From Aphrophora alni (taxonomy: Eukaryota; Arthropoda; Insecta; Hemiptera; Aphrophoridae), in contig OY740771.1 of assembly GCA_963513935.1 (NCBI GenBank), positions 12,491,138-12,555,137 of the forward strand: 64,000 bases of DNA. Reading direction: 5' to 3'. Shown here piece by piece: positions 54,901 to 64,000 of the stretch (position 1 is its first letter; each line of letters opens with the position of its first letter). Made by a program: the position numbers and the translations under genes. A model generated the notes under the pieces. The model was not told where the DNA came from and did not search any database. It saw nothing but the letters and a program-made list of their open reading frames with translations.

Positions 54901-56269
54901 TTGGTTTTTGGTGACGACAATTACAGAGTCGTTCATATGTATCATATGGCCAGCTTCCATATATAGCGTCTTATAATATTTTGTTTAACTTGATTCTGTT
55001 GCAAATTCAGCTTAAGTCTGTCTCTTGCAGCATTCAGCTATGTACGATGTAAGAGAATATGTTACAATGTCTCTTTGCACAGTGGTATGATCAAAATGAA
55101 ACTGATACATCTCGGTAACAATATGACAAATTCTTGTTCTTGATGCAAAGGAAGAAACCATGTTAAAATTACTGATCATTTAATCTAATCAATAAGCAAG
55201 CTGTCCCATTTTGCTTGTCTTACTTCTCTCAATAGTCCTTTTTTAACGCATTACCTTACATCTGTATTGTTACTTTACAGTCCACAGTCTCCAGGCACTC
55301 ACTAAAACCTCACCTCTTTCCAACTCAGATGTATCTCCGTTGTTCTACAAAAATAATGTGATGGGTTGTATTGCTCCATCATTTACAATCCACTTTTTGG
55401 AACACGATGTTCGATAATAAGTGTAGAAGTGGCTTGAAAACGGAGAACACTTACATGAAATAAAAACTTTCATTTCAAATAAATAAATTGTGTAAAAACA
55501 AATGTGTTGTCAAATTATACACCATACAATTCACATGAGGAAGATTTTTTGAACATACTGTTCATTGAATGTTGAGAAAAATTGTGCATTTTTGCATGGT
55601 GATGTTATTAAAACAGTCAAAAACTGGATTTTAATAAATATGTAGCAATTGTTTGAAATTGGTGTTGGGGTGAATGTTTAAATTAAATCTGATTAAGGTA
55701 GAGATCAAGGATTATTTATTCTACTATTGTACAGGTAGGTTGTTTCAGGTATGTTATAGTACTGCTTGTTTATTTTATCATTTATATAAAATGTTCCTAA
55801 AGTCTCTCAGCTTTAATTTATGAAGAAGTTAATACAAAATAAATTTGGTTTTAGGAAAATTTAATTTTTAGAATATAAGCCAATTTTGCCTTCCTTTCAC
55901 AATGGGTTTTTGGGAAACGGGAATCCTTTTAAATATGTTTAGATTTTGTGTTTATAGGAGACACAGGCTTACATTGGAAAATGGTCCTTGGTATTACCTA
56001 ATAGTACACAAATAGAAAATACTAAAATTCTGAAATATGTTGTAAACACTGTTCAATTTCTCAGAACAGTGTATACAAAGAGGATTAAATTGTTGTAATT
56101 TGATTCCAGGGGATGGATCTGTTTTAAGTGTTCAAACACAGAGGAATGTTTTATTAATATTTTTGTTATTGTTATTAGTACATTTTTCGATTAATTATAT
56201 TCATTTTAAGTAAGCCTGTTAGGATGAGAATAGGGATAAAGAATAATTTATCTATGGTTAAGTTTTGAG

Positions 56270-57250
56270 GGTTCTCTAGATTTTGTGACCTATTGATGAG
56301 ACAGTTTCCATCTTCTTACTTCGGAGGGGTTGCATTCTGGAGAGAGTGATTTTACAATTTTTATCATGAAGCCGTCTTCGTGGCAACGCTGTGGTTTGCT
56401 GCATGTTTACCGTTGGTTTCTCTATATCCATGATGTTTACATCATGTTTGTGACCATTCACCATGTCTTAGGTTGTCTGTGGTTAGACCAATATATTATT
56501 TAGCTGGAGAAAACCTGCACTGTAGTTGGTTGATAACATTTTGTGTGGTACAGTGTGATGACCTTTGTTTTTAAATTCTCTTTTAGTGAAGGAACTATTG
56601 AAGTTGTTGGATGGAAGATGTATTTTGGAAAAGAACCGTGGGGTAGGTTAGGTTGTTTGTTTGGGATCTGGAAGCTTGGGGTGAACTAACATGTATTTCA
56701 GATTTGTGGGCTGTTTAAACAAGATTCTGTGAGAAGTTTGTTGGTATGGTTGGAAGCTTGTAGATTTTAGAAGCCTCCTTTCAGTATGTTGTGTAATCAC
56801 TGGAGGCCTTGATGATCATCGGTGACTATAGATATGGACAAATTTATTTATTTTCTTGGGTGGAATGCCTGTGTTTTATGCCAAATGAATTTGATTTCTA
56901 ACCATTTTCTCAATATAACCCCTCTCTACAAATGCAGATGTAATTTTTTTGTTAAATTCTTATAGTTCACTCTCCTCAGAACAAATCCTTTTGGATTTGA
57001 TTACCTGGCTATAAGGAATGGTTTGTGTAGTATTCATAGGATGACTGCTGTTGAAGTGGAAGTATTACAATACGAAATGATGGTTAATCAATTTAACTTG
57101 GACGCCAGTTTGCATTTTGTTGTCTCTTAGTTTCATATTGATGTTGAGAAAGGTAACTTTTGGAGTAGACATAGTCCAGGTGAAATTTAGAATATAAATT
57201 TAAGCCTGTATCTCTTATCCATACAAAATCTAAATCCTTAAACCTTTTAA
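56270..57250 (-). pseudogene. Penelope-like retroelement remnant (RT end plus GIY-YIG endonuclease)
   Basis: Minus-strand frames give the post-RT pattern FNSSHPMNTTQTIPYSQ, KSKRICSEESE and FVERGYIEKMV, then QPTNLKYMLVHPKL, and a GIY-YIG endonuclease end: YIGLTTDNLRH, then VNGHKHDV with TALPRRRLHDKNC. Stops and frameshifts interrupt it. The layout (RT C-terminus, then YIG nuclease) is that of Penelope-like elements. Confidence 0.7.
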
Positions 57251-57314
57251 ATAGTAACTCCCATCACTTTAAAAGAAATATGGAGTAGAGAAACAAATTG
57301 ATAGGTTAAGTCAT

Positions 57315-58085
57315 CATGGTACTTACCCAGAGCCCCATTATATAATGTAGTACAAACAGATCCAGAAGTTGGTTTCCTGGGCGTTGTCAGAATTGTTATA
57401 TTTTATTGGTAGATTAAGGGGTCTTTTTATACAGTATCGTAATTTTGTTTAAAATGGTTGTTACACAAGTACTGAACCTCGTAATTGTGTATATCAATAC
57501 TTTCTTGACTTTGGCTATGTCCTAATAGGCCTCATATATAATAATAATAATAATAAAATATTCACTTTTCTCAGTGTCTCAGCCCTGGCGGACCTTGAAG
57601 CTCTACATATGTAAAAGATCCTTCATTCCCTATACACATGTCGGTGACTTGGCCTTACGGATCTCATAACTATACAAATATCACATTTTCTTGGGAAGTT
57701 TGTTACAATAACTTTGCTCTATTTGTCATCATAGAAGCAATGGAGCAATTTGTATCATTACATACAGAATTCAAATATATAACTTTTCATCTAATTTATT
57801 ATGTTGCAAGTTTAAAACACATGAATATTGATAAAAGTCTGTTTAAAATGGCCACCATTTTGATATTTTCAATTAGATTTTTCTGAATTTCAATAGGATT
57901 ATGACACCACTATAGTCCCCTATACCAAATTACATTATTCCTATCTTAATCTTTGTGGTCGCTATCGTGCTTATGGACAGCATGCGAAAATTACTTTTTC
58001 GGTTTCCTGAGACCAAACAGAGGTCCAAATTTTTTGCAATTGCCAATTTTCCTTATACTTTGTTTAGTGGGTAAGTAAATATAAT
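57315..58085 (+). repeat. Dispersed repeat family A, copy 3
   Basis: Collinear with 52500-53310, from gtacttacccagagccccat to gtgggtaagtaaat. It contains an extra (ATA)n stretch near 57536-57556. The 82-codon frame at 57638-57886 lies in the repeat and is not conserved in the other copies. Confidence 0.85.
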
Positions 58086-59319
58086 AAAACCTAACTACTT
58101 TAACTCCTTAAGTATAATTTATAAATATATATGTGAGTGTTTTTGAAGTTACTTTTAGGTTAATACTTCAATTTTAATAGTCCCTCTCAAAACAGTCCTA
58201 TAAATATAGACACATCAAGCACTGCTAACAACTTCTGGTTTTTTGTGGACATTTTGCATGTCTAGGAAAGAAATTGTTTTTTATATGTAGGAGGGAATTG
58301 GATTGGAAAATGAGACCATTTTTTACACTGGTGCCTCTTATGGCTGTCAGTTGATGAATAAGGCCATCTAGAGGACGCTTTTGTTGGGAATTGAGCACTA
58401 CCTAATAACTGTTCTGCCAAATTTGTTTTATATTCTGAAAATTTGATCTTTTTTCATTTGAAATGTTTTCCCATAGAATATTTCCATTTACGAGTAAAGT
58501 CTGTTGAGGGAGTAGCAAGTAGACAGCCAGACCTTGAAGAAACCACCTTAAAGCTGACTAAATTGAAAATAAATCAAGTCTAAAAACCAAAATTGCAAGA
58601 CAAAGGAAAAGGTAGAATGGGAGGAGTTGAGAAATGATAAAAGGCAGTATTTTTGACAGAAAGGACAATGATCTGACCTGTGGGATGGAGAAGGGGAGGG
58701 TTATTTTGAAAAGCAATGTTTACACAATAGGTTTCAATAGGGGTGAAGAGTTAAGATATATTTGTTCATTTAAGTTGGAAGTATAGTTTTAAAGAAAATT
58801 AATCTTGATTTCCAAACATTACAGGTTATTGAGTTTCCTACTTTTTTGTTCCATGTGCAGAAGTTTAACATTTGACTTGGATCAAAATTATGTCCTGTTC
58901 CTAATAAATGATTTGTAAAATTTTAATTAGATTTCCCATTCTTCCAACTGTGTACATGTTCTTTAATTCTATTCTTAACTGACCTACTGGATTGATCTCT
59001 GTATTTACAATTGTAATCATTACAAGAAATCTTGTATAAGCCACTATTTTCTAAGCTATCTCTCTTATCGTCATTGTTAATAACTAATTTTCGTGTATAT
59101 TTCTAAAGCAATATAAGGCAGTTTTATAATAATATCTATTAGGTATGAAATTTCCAACTTTATAACTAATGTTTCTAATGAAATTGACTACAATATTAAT
59201 TTGATGTTTCCTTTTTCTTTTATATCGTACTTTAAATTATTTAGAAAATCACATATTTTACATTTTTGTTTTTTTATTTGATACTATACATGTTATTGAC
59301 TGCAATTTGTTTGATAGTA

Positions 59320-60117
59320 CAGTAGAATCTCATTAGTACGGACTAATTGGGGCTCTAGGTTGTTTGTATAATGAAAGTCCTGATTAAACAAAAACCTATG
59401 AAAAGAGCCAAAGTATATATTTAAACACTCTGTTCAGTAAAAAGAAAGTGTATTTTAAATTTAAGAAATACAAAGGTTATTTAGTATAGATGATATAATC
59501 CAATACAGTATTAGACCCTACAAAATACAGAATAACTAGTCCAGTACAGAATTAGAACATGCCAATCAAAGCACACCTTCATTGACCACACATGACACGG
59601 TTACTGGTTTGAAGAAACTGGTGATATTTTGTTGTCTTCCTTTGACTATAATTTCTTTAATAATTCACTCACCCAGATGCCTCAAATGTTCTTAATATGC
59701 ACATATGTTTTCATTATTGTTATCTTCAAAGTATTTAATGACAATGTTTAGATGGTCTTTAATTTTACTAAGTTTTGGCTTAGGGTTAATAATATCACCT
59801 GCTTCATCCTGAGCATAATCATTCGTTTCAGAGCTTTCTGCAGCGATCATACTTTCAACAATCTCCTCCTGTGTTAAAATGTGATAACCTGGATCATCTT
59901 CATCACCTTCTAGCCACAACTCAATGTCTTCCAGTGTTACAGAATTTTCACCACCTTGGCGGAGAGTATTGTGAAAAATCCTCTGTTTCCAATCCAGCCG
60001 TATCAATTTTTTGTTATTGATTTTAGAATTTAACTGAATTAAAAATTTGTATAATGGTAGATGGCAAAAAAATGGCTGTCCTGATTAAGCGAAGTCCGGA
60101 TTAATGGGGTTCTACTG
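59320..60117. mobile_element. Pogo/Tigger element, internally deleted, inserted in a Penelope-like element
   Basis: Termini CAGTAGAATC... and ...GGTTCTACTG form inverted repeats and TA flanks both ends (59318-59319 and 60118-60119). The 798-bp element keeps only the C-terminal part of the transposase ORF on the minus strand. Confidence 0.9.
59692..60006 (-). pseudogene. Pogo/Tigger transposase C-terminal fragment
   Basis: The open frame carries the acidic C-terminal signature of pogo/Tigger DDE transposases: EDIELWLEGDEDDPGYHILT, EEIVESM, and the terminal KIKDHLNIVIKYFEDN helix. The DNA-binding and catalytic DDE regions are missing through internal deletion, so it cannot encode an active enzyme. 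Confidence 0.82.
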
Positions 60118-60374
60118 TATTCAATTCATTCTGGAAATCTGTAGAGGATAAAGGACTCTGTGAATTATCCTATGGGAAGGGAGCATGCTTATGGTGGATG
60201 GGGTAGTTAGAATATGCCTGAATAATAACATCTGAATATGTAGGTTTTCTAAATATTTTGAAAGAGTGAACACTATTTTCTATGTTGATAAATAGATCAA
60301 GAAAGTTTGTTATTTACTTCCCCAATTTCCATTGCTGGCCTATCGATTGTTGTCTTTCCTTATCTTATTTAAAT

Positions 60375-60620
60375 GATTGATAGTTGTGTCATGTTGGTAA
60401 TAAGAATGGAATGACAATTGGTCAATTAAAATATTATTTGGTTCACTTTTAAATGCTCTGTTATACACCTATTTCATATTCTTCTGTAACATTCAATAGT
60501 GATAGTTTTGTCATGTTGGTAATACGAATGGAATGACAATTGGCCGTTTAAAATATTATTTCGTTTACTTTCAAATGCTCTGTTATACGCGTATTTCATA
60601 TTCTTCTGTAACATGCAATA
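60375..60620. repeat. 122-bp tandem duplication inside the Penelope-like region
   Basis: The unit with tagttgtgtcatgttggtaa at 60381 recurs with a 122-bp shift (tagttttgtcatgttggtaa at 60503) and continues to cttctgtaacattcaatag/cttctgtaacatgcaatag. The copies differ at several positions. Confidence 0.85.
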
Positions 60621-62159
60621 GAGCCTCCCTTTATCACATATTCAACTTTTATGTTGAATTGAAGTCTCCTCTATTATAGTTGCTGCTGGTAAAGTGATGT
60701 GCAAAATTGGATTTGGTTATGTTCTAATTATTTGTGAGGAGTTGTTCTTTGTAATGTTTTATGAACGTTCTTCCTGTCTGACCTATGTAAATTGCAGTCA
60801 CTGGATTTGATTTTGTAAACTCCAGATTTTATATCTATTGAAATTTGGGTTTTGTGTTTGGATGTTTATATAAATTGTTGGTTTTGTGGAAGGATACTGT
60901 CACGTTATGATTCTTAAATGTGTGTTTTTAGGACATTTGGTAGTAAATTGATATTCATTGGAAATGTTTGAGACCTAAGATGGTAGTTTGACGTAACGTT
61001 TAAATTCCCAAACCGGTTTAATAAATTTGTCAAATGTCTAAAAAAAGGTAGAAAGTTCATTGAGGAGCAGAAACAATGCTCTTCCCAGAATTGATCAGTA
61101 GAGTAGGCTTTGAAAATAATTTCCCTTTTTTTTTGTTTTAGGGTTACATTTAAAAAATAAACTGTCAAACTAAAGACCGTGGGTATATTTTCCATACATT
61201 TATTTACCACGGTTTACCTAACCTAACCTATACTCACTATAAATGAATCTATAAAAACATGTTCTGCCATGATTATATTGACATGTGAGACAAACAAGGA
61301 TTTTGTTCAGCAAACTAAAATAAATCTCATACAGTCTTACAAACACAATTAACCAAATAATAGACATTTATATCAAAGTTTAAAAATTGTATATTAACTG
61401 TATCTTGTGTTGTCTAGATCTTGGACATAAATAATACCAAACGAAAATTACAAAAGTAGATCATTTGGTTATGTTAGCGCTATAACAGAAATATTCTGTT
61501 ACGGATGCCCAATGGGTTAATAAAAGAACAACACCACAACTTAATTGCATAGTAATTGATTGTTGGTTTGCATGCTGTTAGTGTGAAATGACTCGGATTC
61601 AGCATCTGCTACTCAACGTCTAGTTCTTAACTCCATTTCCGATTACTTTATTATAATAGAACAAGGGTTGCTCGAATTAACAAAGTTTAATATAATTACA
61701 TTCCAAATATAGTGCACTTTTTAATTTATTTTGACTTGGCTCAAGGTTAAATAAGTTTGTGAACTCTTAAATAAAGAAGAAAGTAAGAAGATGACTGCAT
61801 TCGGAAATTAATGGCTTTTTTTAAATAAATTAAGATCCCATCAAGACTGGATAAAGTATGACGACAACATCATCTGTGATTTTATAGTGTGAGTATGTGA
61901 CATAGAATTAGCGTGAATAGTAATGAATAATTCATCGTTATCAAATAACTTTAACCAGAATAGATTATTTTTACTTTCTCATATACAAACATAGTATGGA
62001 AAAATTTATCTGATGAATCGAAAAATCGATGTTAAGTTTTTGCAGATATATATTCGTTTTGAAATTCTGTATTTAAAAAAACTGGTTTTTGGAATGACAT
62101 GTCTGTCGTCTGTGCAGTGCTCTAGTCTTAAACGTGCGAACTATGTTTAATCAAATTTA

Positions 62160-62590
62160 GTATGTTTCAGGTCTTTATGATAACTCAAAATTTGGGATCA
62201 ACTGCTATAAGAAAAAACACAAAAGATAGTTAACTGTAACCATTTTGATTAAATTTGTTCAAATGTAGCCTTATAAGGACACAAAGAAAATATATTGGTT
62301 GCAATCCCTCCAAAAATGCAGTTTTGTAAGATATCAGTTAAAAACAAAAAATCTGCTATGGGTTTTTATAAAAGATGTAATTTATCAAAAAAAACTATCG
62401 CTTTTATACAAGTTTTGGTAAGGTGTGAGAATGACCCAAACCTGTAAGAAAATTTCATTAAAAAAAAAATTATGGTTAAGGATAAATTATTGAAAAACAA
62501 AAATGAACCTTGATCCCTCTTTTTCAAAAGCTCAATTTTAATCAAATATGATTTACACTGAGGATTAAAGCACAAATGTAGCAAGTTAGT
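62160..62590 (+). repeat. Dispersed repeat family D, copy 2
   Basis: Partner of 45236-45700: tcaaaatttgggatcaactg, ataaggacacaaagaaaata, ttggttgc, ataaaagatgt and tacactgaggat. Confidence 0.6.
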
Positions 62591-63547
62591 TAGCAATCTT
62601 ATTATATAAAGACACCATTCATGGGTTCATTTTCAATTTTTGACTGACATTAGTGATGAATAGATTTGGTTTTGGGGATATATGAGTAAGGAAGTTTATG
62701 CAATGTGTTTGCTTCATTTAGTTTTCCTTTGCATATTGGAATATATGTTTTTTTACTAATCAATAAAAAATTAGCTTTTTTATGGTGTACTCTTAGATGG
62801 ATAGTTTGATCGATTGTTAGTTTGGATATGCCCAATGGATACAATCAACATCCAATTTTAGTTTTTTTCTCTACATAAAGAGCCATTTTATAAAATCTGG
62901 TAAAATTTAAACTATATATAAATTACCTTTCCTTTGTTTATATGATGAGTCCATAATTTTCAAGGGATATTGTGTAACCTCTGGTCCATGTTATGAAATT
63001 TCTCATTTTCATTTAAAAATGATACTTGTGACAAAGTAAGACTAAAACTAGTGAATTTTGTTGAATATTAGAAAAAGAAAATGTCGAATTCGATTTGATT
63101 TCTCAATTCAATTTAAAGAAACTTCGTACACCATGTTTCAAAGTATGCCGACCTTGAATTTGTTATTAGTTTTGTCTAAAATTTCCCTAAAATTGAGTTA
63201 AGTTATTAAAACCTATGTACAATGTTTATTAGATTTGAAAAAATGTTGGTCATAATAACAAGTTTAGTTGTTTGAAATTACAAGTGCCTTACTTTTTATT
63301 AATATTGATTTAACTGGATGTTTGCCATCATTGTGTATATGAAAACTCAATATTTCTTCGCTTAATTCACCAGTAGGGTTGATAACTAGATCACACACTA
63401 AACTTTTGAAATAGGGAAGAAAAATATTGTTCACCTTGATAAACTGGTTAGGGTAACACTTCGTTGGCACGCAACCCCTATCAGTTAGTTTGTTGTTCCT
63501 TGTATAGTGTGATTCTGTGAATTGTGATTTTTCTGATCACATTTGTA

Positions 63548-63674
63548 TTTAGTTTTAGTTATTTTGACTGCTTTAGGCCTGGGTTCCTTTCATAGGTTAC
63601 TATTTTTAGTTTTAGTTATTTTGACTGCTTTAGGCCTGGGTTCCTTTCATAGGTTACTATTTTTAGTTTTAGTT
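63548..63674. repeat. 57-bp tandem repeat, 2.2 copies
   Basis: taggcctgggttcctttcat and its surroundings repeat exactly with a 57-bp shift (63576 and 63633). Confidence 0.97.
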
Positions 63675-63888
63675 TCTAACATGGCAGTTTCACTATTTTC
63701 ATATTCTAGGTTTGTAGCTTGATAAGAGGAGTTCATTAATATTTTCAAAACCTTGATGTATTAGTTTAAAAAATAATAATCCAGTAAAATGAACAATTCC
63801 TCATCAAATAATTTTAATACCTTACCATGATATCAATATTTCATTCCATATTTTTTAAGCTAAAATGAACAATTTATTATTATTCTAG

Positions 63889-63955
63889 TCGAAGCTCTTC
63901 ATCGATTAATCTTGGGGACTATCCTTACAACATGGTTGTAGCATACGACGTTTAA
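63889..63955 (+). CDS. Candidate terminal exon (weak)
   Basis: An acceptor-like ttattattattctag ends at 63888. After one leading base the frame reads 21 codons (SSSSINLGDYPYNMVVAYDV at its end) to TAA at 63953. Its phase (one leading base) is compatible with the two bases left by the WDR33 exon at 46106-46257, but this would drop most of the WD40 domain, and a short open stretch can arise by chance. Confidence 0.2.
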
Positions 63956-64000
63956 ATAAGGAATCAGTAAAATATTAAGATTCTATAAAATTCTAAAATG

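Larger units (their letters stand above)
58830..61050 (-). pseudogene. Penelope-like retroelement remnants, two GIY-YIG copies
   Basis: On the minus strand 60130-60330 encodes the RT-region pattern FLDLFINIENSVHSFKIFRK followed by PTYSDVI; after the pogo insertion the frame continues TIKQIAVNN, and 58860-59060 gives SGLYKISCNDYNC, RSVKNRIKEHVHSW and FTNHLLGTGHNF of a YIG nuclease whose YIG core is altered. A second, separate YIG segment lies at 60650-60900 (SGVYKIKSSDC, IYIGQTGRTFIKHYKEQ). All are broken by stops and frameshifts. Confidence 0.7.
46258..64000 (+). other. Presumed WDR33 intron, repeat-filled
   Basis: No WD40-type exon was found on the + strand after 46257. The stretch contains transposons (47011-47787, 50153-50515, 56270-57250, 58830-61050), dispersed repeats A and D, and unassigned sequence at 47790-50150, 50520-52490, 53320-56260 and 61060-63540. 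A host gene on either strand within it cannot be excluded. Confidence 0.5.

Noticed and set aside
57638..57886. 82-codon + strand open frame
   Set aside because: Inside dispersed repeat family A; the other two copies do not keep the frame open.
63264..63470. 68-codon minus-strand open frame with protein-like look
   Set aside because: Could be retroelement-derived, but no named motif supports it.

Overview
The window is AT-rich eukaryotic nuclear DNA. It has short exons separated by kilobase introns and is crowded with mobile-element remnants: mariner, pogo/Tigger, Penelope-like, Helentron, jockey/CR1-type LINE, Ty3/gypsy and MITEs. The gene set and the transposon spectrum suggest an insect, probably one with a large repeat-rich genome. 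The species cannot be decided from the sequence.

Layout. (1) 1-2.3 kb: a satellite array with 259-bp higher-order periodicity, then the last two coding exons of an unidentified + strand gene. (2) 2.3-8.4 kb: mostly non-coding, with a mariner remnant and a complete 649-bp MITE. (3) 8.4-10.1 kb, minus strand: NDUFAF8 (twin CX9C complex I assembly factor) followed after 116 nt by PIGM (GPI mannosyltransferase I). (4) 10.13-11.46 kb: the C-terminal part of a Helentron Rep-helicase-endonuclease protein. (5) 12.27-22.07 kb: a young, nearly intact Ty3/gypsy retrotransposon with 1.68-kb LTRs, gag, a -1 frameshifted pol and a 4-bp target duplication. (6) 24.4-29.9 kb, minus strand: a three-exon CMC4 gene (twin CX9C). 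Its stop codon overlaps the ATG of a second 85-codon ORF for a small single-pass membrane protein, so the spliced mRNA would be dicistronic. (7) 35.5-46.3 kb, + strand: the first three coding exons of WDR33 (nuclear polyadenylation factor), separated by an 8.4-kb and a 1.7-kb intron filled with LINE and mariner remnants. (8) 46.3-64 kb: apparently the next WDR33 intron, holding a foldback element, two pogo-type elements (one inserted in a Penelope-like element), and several copies of unnamed dispersed repeats.

The host genes are housekeeping genes: mitochondrial intermembrane-space proteins, GPI-anchor synthesis and mRNA 3'-end formation. The points most worth checking are the CMC4/membrane-microprotein overlap, the tight NDUFAF8-PIGM pair, the recent gypsy insertion with atypical TATAAC...GTTATA LTR ends, and the several repeat families that can be defined from within this one window.
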